From contig NZ_JABWRF020000002.1 in the NCBI RefSeq assembly GCF_014268805.2, forward strand, positions 1,184,001-1,248,000: DNA of 64,000 nucleotides, written 5' to 3'. How positions within the stretch are numbered: position 1 is the first letter of the stretch; every line of letters starts with the position of its first letter. The translations under genes and the position numbers were made by a program. This DNA comes from Pseudomonas farsensis (lineage in GTDB: Bacteria > Pseudomonadota > Gammaproteobacteria > Pseudomonadales > Pseudomonadaceae). Below are positions 31,067 through 44,111 of this stretch, piece by piece. The notes below the pieces were generated by a model that searched no databases, was not told the DNA's origin, and saw only the letters and a program-made list of their open reading frames with translations.

Positions 31067-34000
31067 ATGGATCTCAACCGTCGGCAATTCTTCAAGGTCG
31101 CCGCCGTCGGCCTTGGAGGCTCAAGCCTTGCGGCGCTGGGTATGGCCCCCGCGCCGGCGTTCGCCGAGCAGGTGCGCCACTTCAAGCTGGCGCACACCAA
31201 GGAAACCCGTAACACCTGCCCTTATTGTTCGGTCGGCTGCGGCCTGATCATGTACAGCCAGGGTGATGCGGGCAAGAACGTCAAACAGAACATCATCCAT
31301 ATCGAAGGCGACGCCGACCACCCGGTCAACCGCGGCACCTTGTGCCCGAAAGGCGCAGGCCTTCTGGACTTTATCCACAGCCCCAATCGCCTGCAGTACC
31401 CGCAAGTACGCAAGGCCGGCAGCAACGAGTGGACCCGGGTCAGCTGGGATGAAGCCCTCGACCGGGTGGCGGACCTGATGAAAAAGGACCGTGACGCCAA
31501 CTTCATCGAGAAGAACGCCCAAGGCCAGACGGTCAACCGCTGGCTCACCACGGGCTTTTTGGCGGCTTCGGCGGCCTCGAGCGAAGCGGGTTACCTGACC
31601 CACAAGGTCATTCGTGCCACTGGAATGCTGGGGTTCGATAACCAGGCGCGTGTCTGACACGGCCCGACGGTGGCAAGTCTTGCCCCGACGTACGGCCGTG
31701 GCGCGATGACCAATCACTGGTCTGACATCGCCAACGCAAACCTGGTCCTGGTAATGGGCGGCAACGCTGCTGAAGCGCACCCGTGCGGCTTCAAGTGGGT
31801 GACCGAAGCCAAAGCGCACAACAAGGCGCGGCTGATCGTGGTTGACCCGCGGTTTACCCGTACCGCATCGGTGGCGGACTACTACGCACCGATCCGCACC
31901 GGCACCGATATCGCCTTCATGGGCGGGCTGATCAACTACCTGCTGAGCAACGACAAGATCCAGCACGAATACGTGCGCAATTACACCGACGTGTCGTTCA
32001 TCGTCAAAGAAACCTATGGTTTCGAGGACGGGCTGTTCAGCGGCTACGACGAAGCCAAGCGCGTGTATGCCGACAAGTCTGGCTGGGGTTATGAGCTGGG
32101 CGAGGACGGCTTTGCCAAGGTCGACCCGACCCTGCAGCACCCGCGCTGCGTATTCCAGTTGATGAAGCAGCATTACAGCCGCTACACGCCTGAGCTGGCC
32201 AGCATGACCTGTGGCATGCCCCAGGCACAGATGATGAAAGTCTGGGAAGAGATCGCCACCTGTTCGGTGCCGGGCAAGACCATGACCATCCTCTATGCGC
32301 TGGGCTGGACGCAGCACTCCATCGGCGCGCAGATCATCCGCAGTGCGGCCATGGTCCAGTTGCTGCTGGGTAACGTCGGCATGCCGGGTGGCGGGGTCAA
32401 CGCCCTGCGCGGGCACTCCAACATTCAGGGGCTGACCGACCTGGGCCTGCTGTCCAACTCGCTGCCGGGTTACCTGACCCTGGCCGGCGATGCCGAACAG
32501 GACTACGCAAGCTACATCGACAAGCGTGCCTCCAAGCCGCTGCGCCCAGGCCAACTGTCGTACTGGCAGAACTACGGCAAGTTCCATGTCAGCCTGATGA
32601 AGGCCTGGTATGGCGCCAACGCCACGGCTGAAAACAACTGGGGCTACGACTGGCTACCCAAGCTCGACGTACCGGCCTACGACGTGCTGCGCATGTTCGA
32701 GATGATGAGCCAGGGCAAGGTCAACGGCTACATGTGCCAGGGCTTCAACCCGATTGCTGCGCTGCCGGACAAGAACCGCGTCACCGCCGCCCTGGCCAAG
32801 CTCAAGTGGCTGGTGGTGATGGACCCGCTGGCCACCGAAACGTCCGAGTTCTGGCGCAATGCCGGCCCCTACAACGACGTCGACACGGCCAATATCCAGA
32901 CCGAAGTGATCCGCCTGCCCACCACCTGCTTTGCCGAGGAAGACGGCTCGCTGGTCAACAGCAGCCGCTGGTTGCAGTGGCACTGGAAGGGCGCCGATGG
33001 CCCGGGCGAGACGCGCACCGACGTGCAGATCATGAGCGAGCTGTTCCTGCGCCTGCGCCACCGCTACCAGGCCGAAGGCGGCGCCTACCCCGACCCGTTG
33101 CTGAACATCAGCTGGCCGTACAAGATCGCCGACGAGCCTTCGCCTGAAGAGCTGGCCAAAGAGATGAACGGTTGGGCGGTCAGCGACCAGACCGACCCGA
33201 CCGGCGCGGTGCTCAAGGCCGGCCAGCAGTTGGCGGGCTTCGGCCAATTGAAAGACGACGGCAGCACGGCGTCCGGTTGCTGGATTTTCGCCGGTAGTTG
33301 GACCGAGCAGGGCAACCAGATGGCCCGGCGCGACAACAGCGACCCCTACGGCATGCACCAGGTGCAGAACTGGGCCTGGGCCTGGCCGGCCAACCGCCGC
33401 ATCCTCTACAACCGCGCCTCCAGCGACCCGCAAGGCAAGCCTTGGGACCCTGAGAAAAAACGCCTGGTGTGGTGGAACGGCAAAACCTGGACCGGCACAG
33501 ACGTACCCGACTTCAAGGTCGACTCGCCGCCCGAGGCAGGGATGAACCCGTTCATCATGAACCCCGAGGGGGTGGCGCGTTTCTTTGCCATCGACAAAAT
33601 GGCCGAAGGGCCATTCCCCGAGCACTACGAGCCGTTCGAGACGCCGATTGGCATCAACCCTCTGCACCCGCATAACAAAAAGGCCACCAGCAACCCGGCC
33701 GGGCGCATCTTCGATTCGGTGTGGGGCACCTTGGGCACTCACGACCAGTTCCCCTACGCGGCGACCACCTACCGGCTGACCGAGCACTTCCACTTCTGGA
33801 GCAAGCATTGCCGGTTGAACGCCATCGCCCAGCCCGAGCAGTTCGTCGAGATCGGCGAAGTGCTGGCCAACGAGAAGGGCATCAAGGCCGGTGATCGAGT
33901 GCGGGTGTCGAGCAAGCGCGGGCATATCGAGGCGGTTGCGGTGGTGACCAAGCGGATTCGCCCGCTGCAGGTCAACAACCAGACCGTGCATCAGATCGGC

Positions 34001-34135
34001 ATCCCGCTGCACTGGGGCTTCACTGGGACCACGCGGCACGGCTACCTGACCAACACCTTGGTGCCGTTCCTCGGTGATGGCAACACCCAGACGCCGGAGT
34101 CCAAGTCGTTCCTCGTCAACGTGGAGAAACTCTGA
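31067..34135 (+). CDS. fdnG: Formate dehydrogenase (membrane, nitrate-inducible/aerobic type) alpha subunit, selenoprotein
   Basis: The catalytic subunit oxidises formate to CO2 in the periplasm using a bis-molybdopterin-guanine-dinucleotide cofactor, with selenocysteine as ligand, and passes electrons to FdnH. Length is 1,022 residues if UGA 31655-31657 is read as selenocysteine (residue 197; residue 196 in the E. coli enzymes). The N-terminus has a Tat signal (NRRQFFK, 5-11) and AFA cleavage region near 33. The 4Fe-4S cluster cysteines are Cys51, Cys54, Cys58 and Cys93. Frame and similarity continue unbroken after the UGA. FdnG and FdoG types cannot be told apart with certainty here, so fdoG is an equally possible name. 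Confidence 0.96.
31655..31697 (+). promoter_or_regulatory. Selenocysteine codon and SECIS element in fdnG
   Basis: UGA 31655-31657 is followed by a hairpin: GG (31669-31670), bulged U 31671, GGCA (31672-31675), loop AGUCU (31676-31680), UGCC and CC (31681-31686), on a lower stem. Counting the U of UGA as 1, the bulge is U17 and the loop carries G23 and U24, the three bases known to be needed for E. coli SelB binding. This directs Sec insertion rather than termination. Confidence 0.92.
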
Positions 34136-35085
34136 TGGCCAGCCAAGACATCATTGCCCGCTCGGCCACCACCACGGTGCCGCCCTCGGTGCGCCAGGTG
34201 GACGAGGTCGCCAAGCTGATCGACACCACCAAGTGCATCGGCTGCAAGGCCTGCCAGGTGGCGTGCTCGGAGTGGAACGAACTGCGTGACGAGGTAGGCC
34301 ACAACCATGGCACCTACGACAACCCCCAGGACCTCAGCGCCGAAACCTGGACCCTGATGCGCTTCACCGAGCATGAGCGTGACGACGGCAACCTGGAGTG
34401 GCTGATCCGCAAGGACGGCTGCATGCACTGTGCCGACCCCGGTTGCCTCAAGGCCTGCCCAAGCCCTGGGGCGATCATCAAGCACGCCAACGGCATCGTC
34501 GACTTCAACCAGGACCACTGCATCGGCTGCGGCTACTGCATCACGGGCTGCCCGTTCAACATCCCGCGCATTTCGCAGAAGGACCACAAGGCGTACAAGT
34601 GCACCCTGTGTTCCGACCGCGTCAGCGTGGGCCTGGAGCCTGCCTGTGTGAAAACCTGCCCAACCGGCGCCATCGTCTTCGGCACCAAGCAGGAGATGAA
34701 GGTGCATGCCGATGAGCGCATCGTCGACCTGAAATCCCGTGGTTTCGACAACGCCGGGCTGTACGACCCCGACGGCGTCGGCGGCACTCATGTGATGTAC
34801 GTGCTGCACCACGCCGACACGCCCAAGCTGTATGCCGGGCTACCGGAGGCGCCGGTGATCAGCCCGCTGGTTGGCCTGTGGAAGGGGGTCAGCAAGCCGC
34901 TGGCGCTGTTGGCCATGGGCGCGGCGGTGCTGGCCGGGTTCTTCCACTATGTGCGTGTGGGGCCGCAGCGGGTCGAGGAGGACGAGCATGCCCCGGCGCC
35001 TGATGCCAGCGTCCAGCAGGTCGACCCGGCTGTGCATGTCTATGACCCGAACCGCCCGGACGGGCAGGGGGAGCAGCGGCCATGA
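34135..35085 (+). CDS. fdnH: Formate dehydrogenase beta (iron-sulfur) subunit
   Basis: The 316-residue subunit carries electrons from FdnG to the cytochrome. Four cysteine groups for four 4Fe-4S clusters are visible: [11 protein letters not shown] (about 38-48), [24 protein letters not shown] and CTLCSDR...CVKTC. A single membrane anchor ([18 protein letters not shown], about 258-275) is near the C-terminus. The start ATG overlaps the TGA of fdnG (TGATG). Export is expected together with FdnG by Tat. Confidence 0.96.
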   Translation: MASQDIIARSATTTVPPSVRQVDEVAKLIDTTKCIGCKACQVACSEWNELRDEVGHNHGTYDNPQDLSAETWTLMRFTEHERDDGNLEWLIRKDGCMHCADPGCLKACPSPGAIIKHANGIVDFNQDHCIGCGYCITGCPFNIPRISQKDHKAYKCTLCSDRVSVGLEPACVKTCPTGAIVFGTKQEMKVHADERIVDLKSRGFDNAGLYDPDGVGGTHVMYVLHHADTPKLYAGLPEAPVISPLVGLWKGVSKPLALLAMGAAVLAGFFHYVRVGPQRVEEDEHAPAPDASVQQVDPAVHVYDPNRPDGQGEQRP

Positions 35086-35738
35086 ACGACGACAAACCTA
35101 TCCTGCGTTACAACGCCAACGAGCGCAGCAACCACTGGCTGGTGGCTATCCTGTTCGTGCTGGCGGCGTTTTCCGGGCTGGCGCTGTTCCACCCGGCGCT
35201 GTTCTGGCTCAGCCACCTGTTCGGCGGCGGCCCGTGGACGCGCATCCTGCACCCGTTCATCGGCGTGGCGATGTTCGTGTTTTTCCTCGGGCTGGTGCTG
35301 CGCTTCTGGCGCGCCAACTTCATTACCGCCAATGACCGCTTGTGGCTGCGGCGCATTGACCGGGTGATGCTGAACAAGGAAGAAGGCGTGCCGCCGATTG
35401 GCAAATACAACGCCGGCCAGAAGTTGCTGTTCTGGACCTTGCTGGCCTGCATGCTGGTGCTGTTGATCAGTGGCGTGGTGATCTGGCGGGCCTACTTCAG
35501 CCATTTCTTCGGTATCGGCGCAATTCGCCTGGCCACCTTGCTGCACGCCCTGGCGGCGTTCGTGCTGGTGCTGAGCATCATCGTGCACATTTATGCCGGG
35601 ATCTGGATCAAGGGCTCCATCGGCGCCATGCTGCATGGCTGGGTCAGCCGCGCCTGGGCGCGCAAGCACCATGAACTCTGGTACCGGGACGTGACGGGTG
35701 ACAAGACGCCACCCAACCCCGGACGAAAAGAAGGATGA
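35082..35738 (+). CDS. fdnI: Formate dehydrogenase gamma subunit, cytochrome b556
   Basis: A 218-residue integral membrane cytochrome b with four predicted membrane segments and several histidines suited to bind two b haems (for example [26 protein letters not shown]). It passes electrons from formate oxidation to quinone. It overlaps fdnH by 4 bp (ATGA). Confidence 0.95.
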   Translation: MNDDKPILRYNANERSNHWLVAILFVLAAFSGLALFHPALFWLSHLFGGGPWTRILHPFIGVAMFVFFLGLVLRFWRANFITANDRLWLRRIDRVMLNKEEGVPPIGKYNAGQKLLFWTLLACMLVLLISGVVIWRAYFSHFFGIGAIRLATLLHALAAFVLVLSIIVHIYAGIWIKGSIGAMLHGWVSRAWARKHHELWYRDVTGDKTPPNPGRKEG

Positions 35739-35742
35739 CCGT

Positions 35743-36663
35743 TTGAGCACCATTCTCGAACCCGGGCAGATCGAAGCGTCGGCAGTCATGCCGCCGTTTC
35801 TGCATCTGCCGCCTGCCAACCTGTTTACCTTGCGTGCCACGCGCCTTGAGCACCTGGCCGCAGGCAATGCCCTCGGCGACTACCTGTTGCTGATGGCGCG
35901 GCTGTGCCGCATTCAGCAGCAGCTTGTGGATAACCCCCCGGGCGCGCTGCCTGTGGCCGATGAGCGCCAGCGCCTGTGTATAAGTCATGGGCTGCCGCCG
36001 CTGGCCGCTGACAGCCTGGTCCGCGAAGGGCCGTGGCTGGTGTGGTTGCAGGCGCTGCTGGAGCGGCTAGAGGCTGAACCCGAAGGCCCGCTGGGCGACG
36101 CGCTGGCGAGTTTGCGCGGTAGTGATGACACTCAGCGCAAAGGCTGGGGCATCGCCTTGCTCAGTGGCCAGTACGACGCTGTACCCGCGGCGCTGGTGCC
36201 TTTCATTGGCGCAGCGTTGCAGGCCGCCTGGGCCAGCTGGTTGCTGGCGCTGCCGCAGCCTGAACTCAAGCCCGCCGACAGCCTGGCGCAATGCCCGGCC
36301 TGCGGTTCACCGGCGATGGCGGGGGTGGTGCGCAACCGCGGCAAGCATAACGGCCTGCGCTACCTGGCCTGCTCGCTGTGTGCCTGCGAATGGCATGTGG
36401 TGCGGGTCAAGTGCGTGTATTGCGAGTCGAGCCAAGGGCTGCGCTACACCAGCCTTGAGGATGACCGCCATGCACCGGGCAAGGCGCCGCTGCGTGCGGA
36501 GTGCTGCCCGCAATGCCAGGGGTATCTGAAGCAGAGCTATCTGGAAAACGACGCCTACGCCGAGCCGCTGGCAGACGACCTGGCCAGCCTGGCGCTGGAC
36601 ATTCGCCTGGACCAGGAGGGCTTTCAGCGCCTGGCGCCGAACCTGCTGCTGGCGCCGGGGTAG
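35743..36663 (+). CDS. fdhE: Formate dehydrogenase accessory protein FdhE
   Basis: FdhE is a cytoplasmic rubredoxin-like factor needed to mature respiratory formate dehydrogenases before Tat export. The product has four CxxC pairs in its C-terminal half (CPACGS, CSLCAC, CVYCES, CPQCQG), the family hallmark. I start at TTG 35743 (LSTILEPGQIEAS), 306 residues, because AAGGA sits 8 bp upstream; an in-frame GTG 45 bp earlier lies inside fdnI and is less likely. It follows fdnI by 4 bp and so belongs to the fdn operon. Confidence 0.9.
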   Translation: MSTILEPGQIEASAVMPPFLHLPPANLFTLRATRLEHLAAGNALGDYLLLMARLCRIQQQLVDNPPGALPVADERQRLCISHGLPPLAADSLVREGPWLVWLQALLERLEAEPEGPLGDALASLRGSDDTQRKGWGIALLSGQYDAVPAALVPFIGAALQAAWASWLLALPQPELKPADSLAQCPACGSPAMAGVVRNRGKHNGLRYLACSLCACEWHVVRVKCVYCESSQGLRYTSLEDDRHAPGKAPLRAECCPQCQGYLKQSYLENDAYAEPLADDLASLALDIRLDQEGFQRLAPNLLLAPG

Positions 36664-36702
36664 GGTCTACACTGCAACACCAGTTTGCCTTGTTCGCCGG
36701 TT

Positions 36703-36748
36703 AAGCCCGCCCCTACAGGTTTACACAAAATTCTGTAGGAGCGGGCTT
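36703..36748. repeat. Inverted REP pair between fdhE and selA
   Basis: AAGCCCGCCCCTACAG (36703-36718) and CTGTAGGAGCGGGCTT (36733-36748) pair over 16 bp with one mismatch and a 14-nt loop. This is the P. putida type of REP arranged tail to tail. It may weaken read-through from the fdn operon into selAB or protect the fdhE mRNA end. Confidence 0.8.
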
Positions 36749-36792
36749 GTCCCGCGATCAAGGCCGCATCGACAACGGATCAGTCAAGGTAG

Positions 36793-40142
<3,350 letters not shown>

Positions 40143-40150
40143 CAGACCAA

Positions 40151-40246
40151 GGAAGGCAATCGCGCCCGGTGGCGCGGCCGGGCTTCAAACCCGGTTGGGG
40201 ACGGCATCCGTTCCCGGGCAGGTTCGACTCCCGCTGCCTTCCGCCA
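40151..40246 (+). tRNA. selC: tRNA-Sec (anticodon UCA)
   Basis: A 96-nt gene including the encoded CCA. The acceptor stem GGAAGGC pairs with GCCTTCC; anticodon arm CCGGG-loop-CCCGG has UCA at 40185-40187; the long variable arm and T arm (GGGCAGGTTCGACTCCCG) follow the tRNA-Sec pattern, and length agrees with the 95-nt E. coli selC. It sits just downstream of selB, the third member of the Sec machinery. No integrase or att-like repeat is adjacent, although selC is an integration site in enterobacteria. Confidence 0.97.
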
Positions 40247-40260
40247 CTTTCCGGCTGCAC

Positions 40261-40281
40261 AAAAAAACGCCGTGGTTCGGC
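40261..40281 (-). terminator. Terminator of the asparaginase gene
   Basis: On the minus strand GCCG (40281-40278), AACCA-type loop and CGGC (40272-40269) are followed by G and seven T residues (40267-40261). The stem is short but the T-tract is strong. Confidence 0.6.
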
Positions 40282-40287
40282 TTGCGC

Positions 40288-41277
40288 TTAAGCGCGTTCC
40301 CCGCACAGGTCCAGCGCCAGCCAGTGTTCGGTGGCATCGGCATCGAGCCCGGCACCGAGCAGTGCGAACAACTTGCCCAGCGCGGCCTCACGGGTCATGC
40401 CACCGCCACTGACCAGCCCGGTATCACGCAGGCGGCTGCCGGCGGCGTAGGTGTCGAACACCACCGAGCCTTCTGCGCACTGGCTGATTGCGACGATCAC
40501 CACACCCCGTTGCCGCGCCGTATGCAGCGCATCGAGCAGTGCCTGGTCATCGGACGGGCCGGTACCGCTGCCGTAGCATTCCAGCACCAAACCTTGAATG
40601 CCGCTGGCGAACAGGCCATGCAGGTGCTCGGCGGCAAGGCCTGGGAACACCGGCATTACCGCCAGTTTTACCGGCGTGCGCGGCTGGCGATAGCCAAGGG
40701 CCGCGGGCAGCTCGGCGGCATGCTCGCCGTGGCGATGACGGGCCGGCGCGGTGAAGGCGTCGAACGCTTCGCTGCGCAGCTTGGCCGCGCGACAGCCATG
40801 CAGCAACTGGCCGTGGAAGTACAGTTGCACGCCGTTGGCAAGGCCCTGCTCGAATTGGCGCAGGGCGCCGACCAGGTTGTCCCAGGCGTCGCTGTCGGGG
40901 GTACCGGCAGGCAGCATGGAACCGGTCAACAGTACCGGTACCGGCAGGCCCAGCAGCAGGAACGACAAGGCCGCTGCGCTGTAGGCCAGGGTATCGGTGC
41001 CGTGCAGCACCAGCACGCCGTCGTGGCCACCGTGCTCGACCGCCTCGACGATGGCATCACGCATTGCCAGCCAGTTGGCCTGCTGCATGTTGGCGCTGTC
41101 GATCAGCGGGTTGAGTTCGAGCAGCGACCAGCGCAGTTGCGGCGCGTCGCTGAGCTGGGCCAGGTGTTCACGCATGCGCGCATCGAAGCCACCCGCCGGC
41201 GCCAGGCCTTGCGGAGTCTCCAGCATGCCGATGGTGCCACCGGTATAAAGGACGAGAAGGTTCGTGACTGGACGCAT
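40288..41277 (-). CDS. ansA: L-asparaginase, type I (cytoplasmic)
   Basis: The enzyme hydrolyses asparagine to aspartate and ammonia. The 329-residue product has the two threonine active-site motifs: LYTGGTIG near residue 11 and LHGTDTLAYS near 88, plus DSAN-type residues. There is no signal peptide, which favours the type I group. It lies downstream of the alanine symporter gene on the same strand, with a terminator between them. The symbol ansA follows the type, not a proven orthologue. Confidence 0.9.
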   Translation of the reverse strand: MRPVTNLLVLYTGGTIGMLETPQGLAPAGGFDARMREHLAQLSDAPQLRWSLLELNPLIDSANMQQANWLAMRDAIVEAVEHGGHDGVLVLHGTDTLAYSAAALSFLLLGLPVPVLLTGSMLPAGTPDSDAWDNLVGALRQFEQGLANGVQLYFHGQLLHGCRAAKLRSEAFDAFTAPARHRHGEHAAELPAALGYRQPRTPVKLAVMPVFPGLAAEHLHGLFASGIQGLVLECYGSGTGPSDDQALLDALHTARQRGVVIVAISQCAEGSVVFDTYAAGSRLRDTGLVSGGGMTREAALGKLFALLGAGLDADATEHWLALDLCGERA

Positions 41278-41303
41278 GGAAGCATTCCGTAGCCGAGGTG
41301 ACG

Positions 41304-41336
41304 AGAAAAGTCAGCCGCCCACGAACGGGGCGGCTG
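41304..41336 (-). terminator. Terminator after the alanine symporter gene
   Basis: CAGCCGCCC (41312-41320) and GGGCGGCTG (41328-41336) form a 9-bp stem; reading the minus strand it is followed by ACTTTTCTC. Confidence 0.7.
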
Positions 41337-41351
41337 GGGCAGGGGAGCGTA

Positions 41352-42794
41352 TCAGCGCTGGGCTTGCGCTTGCACAGCGCTATTGTCAGCGACTGTTTCA
41401 GCCTGCGATGGGACAGGCCAGGCGGCGCGGTCCAGGTCCAGGTCGGCGAACTTGCTGGAGTCGAACACGGGTTGCTTGATGCCGGCTTTACGCTGCTCGT
41501 CGTAGTCGCGCATTACACGCAGGCCGACGTTGAACAGCATCGCCAGGGCGACCAGGTTGACGAACGCCAGGCAGGTCATGGTGATATCGGCGAAGGCGAA
41601 CACGGTCGACAGGTCTTGCATCGAGCCCCATACCACCAGCGCCAGTACCAGGGCGCGGAAGCCCATCAGCACCGCACGGTTGCGGGTCAGGAACTGCAGG
41701 CTGTTTTCGCCCAGGTAGTAGTTGTAGAGGATGCAGGTGAACACGAACAGCGACAGTGCAACGCTGACGAACAGACGGCCCCAGTCACCGACCACGGCGG
41801 CCAGCGAGTTCTGGGTCAGGGTAATGCCGTCACCTTCGAAGCCTGGGGTGTAGAAGCCCGACAGCAGGATCAGCAGTGCGGTGCAGGTGCAGATCACGAA
41901 GGTATCGAGGAACACGCTGAACGCCTGGACCACGCCTTGCGCGCCCGGGTGTTTCACCGCAGCCACGGCCGCTACGTTAGGTGCACTGCCCAGGCCGGCT
42001 TCGTTGGCGAACACGCCACGTTTCACGCCCATTACGATGGCGCTGCCGAGCAGGCCGCCGAACGCAGGGTCGAGGCCGAAGGCGCTCTTGAAGATGGTTT
42101 CCAGCATGGCTGGCACGTGTTCGATCTGGGTGCCGATCACGTACAGGGTCACGCCGATGTAGGCCAGGGTCTTGACCGGAACCAGCAGGTCCGACACTGC
42201 AGCGATACGCTTGATGCCGCCGATGAAGGTGATTGCCAGCAGCACTGCCAGTACCAGGCCGGTGTGGCTTGGGGCGAAGTCAAAGGCGTTTTGCAGCGAG
42301 TGGGTCACGGTGTACGACTGCAGGCCGATGAAGGCGAAGCCGTAGGTGACCAGCAGCAGGATCGAGAACACGATCGCCATGCTCTTGCGCTTCAGGCCAT
42401 GCTGGATGTAGTACGCCGGGCCGCCGCGGTACAGGCCATCGCCATCGGCGCGCTTGTAGACCTGGGCCAGGGTGCACTCGAAGAAGCTGCTGGACATGCC
42501 CACCAGTGCGGTGACCCACATCCAGAACACAGCGCCTGGGCCGCCGAGGGTTACGGCGATACCGACGCCTGCGATGTTACCGGCGCCGACGCGGCCGGCG
42601 AGGCTCAGCATCAGGGCCTGGAAGGAGCTCAGTTGGCCTGCCTGGCCGCGAAGGGATTCCTTGAAGACGCCGAACATGTGAGCAAAGTGGCGGAACTGCA
42701 CAAACCGCGAGCGGAGGGTGAAGTAGCTGCCGAGTCCGACGATCAGCACGATGAGCACTTTCCCCGAGAGGAAGTCGTTGATTACTTCGAGCAT
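41352..42794 (-). CDS. alsT: Alanine/glycine:sodium symporter (AGCS family, AlsT-like)
   Basis: A 480-residue inner-membrane protein with about ten or eleven membrane segments that takes up alanine or glycine with sodium. Family landmarks are GRVGAGNIAGVGIAVTLGGPGAVFWMW (about 67-93) and the EAGLGSAPNVAAVA segment near 265. It is divergent from an XRE regulator and upstream of ansA, so the pair may serve amino-acid use. Confidence 0.92.
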   Translation of the reverse strand: MLEVINDFLSGKVLIVLIVGLGSYFTLRSRFVQFRHFAHMFGVFKESLRGQAGQLSSFQALMLSLAGRVGAGNIAGVGIAVTLGGPGAVFWMWVTALVGMSSSFFECTLAQVYKRADGDGLYRGGPAYYIQHGLKRKSMAIVFSILLLVTYGFAFIGLQSYTVTHSLQNAFDFAPSHTGLVLAVLLAITFIGGIKRIAAVSDLLVPVKTLAYIGVTLYVIGTQIEHVPAMLETIFKSAFGLDPAFGGLLGSAIVMGVKRGVFANEAGLGSAPNVAAVAAVKHPGAQGVVQAFSVFLDTFVICTCTALLILLSGFYTPGFEGDGITLTQNSLAAVVGDWGRLFVSVALSLFVFTCILYNYYLGENSLQFLTRNRAVLMGFRALVLALVVWGSMQDLSTVFAFADITMTCLAFVNLVALAMLFNVGLRVMRDYDEQRKAGIKQPVFDSSKFADLDLDRAAWPVPSQAETVADNSAVQAQAQR

Positions 42795-42973
42795 TGAAAA
42801 TGACCTCGATTCTTATTCTTCGTATGGAATGACCAGCGGATGGCAGGCACACCGCTATTCGTTAGCGCGCATGTTTGGCGATGACACCTGTAGTTACAAT
42901 TTCGCGGGTTGCTCCGTTTTGGTGCGACCTGATGCTACAATGGCGTCATTCGCATCACCTGGACCTGGGCAAC

Positions 42974-43786
42974 ATGGCCGATCACTTCGCTGTAAACCTC
43001 AAATTGGCCTGTAGCCACTACCGCTCTATCTCGGAGGTTTGCCGTCAACTGGCAATCAACCGTGCGCAGTTCAACAAGTACCTGAGCGGGCAAAGCCGTC
43101 CGACGGCTTACAACCTCAAGCGCATCGGCGATTTCTTCGGTGTGGAGGATTACGAGCTGGGTTTGCCGCCAGAACACTTCGCCCGCCTGATCGGTGCGCG
43201 CACACCGAGCGAACAGCCGGGGCAGGCCGACGACCCGATCAGCGAGTTGTTCAAGCCGCTGCATAAAGAGGCCGGCAACCTGTCGCGTTACTGCGGGTAT
43301 TACTTCGAGTATTCCAACTGCATGTCGGTGCCCGGCTCGATCCTGGTGTCGCTGGTGCACCTGCGCGAGGAGCGCGGCAGTTTTCTGTTCGAGCGCCAGG
43401 AGCGTCAGGAGCGCAGCAGCGCCAACGACTTGCACGCCGAAGTGCGCTGCCGCTACCTGGGTGCGGCGTTTCAGTTGCAGGACCGCATGTTCCTCATCGA
43501 TTACGAGTCGCTGACGCTCAACGAGATGAGCCAGACCATTCTCATTCCAAGCTTCAAGAGCCGTATCAGCCGCCTGAATGGCCTCAAGACGGGGGTGTCC
43601 AGCGGCGACCGGCGTAACCCGGCCTGCACCCGCGTGGTCTGGGAATACCTCGGTGAGGAAATCAACCGCATCAATGCCTACCGCCAGGTGCGCCTGTACC
43701 GCCCGGACGATGTGCGCATCGACGACGACATCCGCGAACGCCTGAGTGCCGGGATGATCAGCAACGGCTTGTTCGAGATCGAGTAG
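42974..43786 (+). CDS. XRE-family DNA-binding regulator
   Basis: A 270-residue protein with an N-terminal helix-turn-helix (about residues 5-58: SISEVCRQLAINRAQFNKYLSGQSRPTAYN is the core) and a longer C-terminal part (about 85-270) that I cannot assign to a ligand domain. I start at ATG 42974 (MADHFAVNLKLACSHYRS) because the HTH fold begins there; the reading frame is open 99 bp upstream but that sequence is not regulator-like. The ribosome-binding site is weak (CTGGGC). It is divergent from the alanine symporter gene, which makes that gene a candidate target. Confidence 0.8.
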   Translation: MADHFAVNLKLACSHYRSISEVCRQLAINRAQFNKYLSGQSRPTAYNLKRIGDFFGVEDYELGLPPEHFARLIGARTPSEQPGQADDPISELFKPLHKEAGNLSRYCGYYFEYSNCMSVPGSILVSLVHLREERGSFLFERQERQERSSANDLHAEVRCRYLGAAFQLQDRMFLIDYESLTLNEMSQTILIPSFKSRISRLNGLKTGVSSGDRRNPACTRVVWEYLGEEINRINAYRQVRLYRPDDVRIDDDIRERLSAGMISNGLFEIE

Positions 43787-43963
43787 CAGTGATTGTTTCG
43801 AGCGCCCTGTAGCGCCTCTGCTCGAGATTCCATGGTTTTGTACAAGCCCGCTCGCCACAACTATCTACCGTTTCCCAGAGGATTGGGTACAACCAGCAAT
43901 GGTGCGCTTGAGCACGGCCTCTGTGGGAGATTCTATGGTTTAGGGCAAGTCGCTTTTGATTCT

Positions 43964-43990
43964 GTAGGAGCGGCACAAGGCCGCTCCTAC
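43964..43990. repeat. Perfect palindromic REP in a gene-free 325-bp stretch
   Basis: GTAGGAGCGGC (43964-43974) and GCCGCTCCTAC (43980-43990) are exact inverse complements with an ACAAG loop. The stretch 43787-44111 has several more REP fragments (TTGTACAAGCCCGCTCGCC near 43840; the 25-mer at 44034-44058) and no gene I can support. Confidence 0.75.
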
Positions 43991-44033
43991 ACTGACCGCG
44001 TAGACGGCATCGATATGGGGATGGGCGAGCTCT

Positions 44034-44058
44034 GTGGGAGCTGGCGACAGCCTGCGAT
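44034..44058 (+). repeat. REP-family 25-mer, copy 1
   Basis: The unit GTGGGAGCTGGCGACAGCC continuing to 44058. An inverted copy with one mismatch lies at 48079-48103. Confidence 0.7.
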
Positions 44059-44111
44059 AGGGCCGGCACAGGCTTCACTAGCTGCTCCCTGTCGCCGCCG
44101 CGCGCTGCACC

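Noticed and set aside
31655..31657. fdnG as a pseudogene split by a stop codon
   Set aside because: The stop is UGA at the known Sec position, a SECIS with U17, G23 and U24 follows, and selA, selB and selC are next to it.
40151..40300. Genomic island inserted at selC
   Set aside because: selC is an integration site in enterobacteria, but no integrase, no repeated tRNA end and no shift in gene type follow it here.
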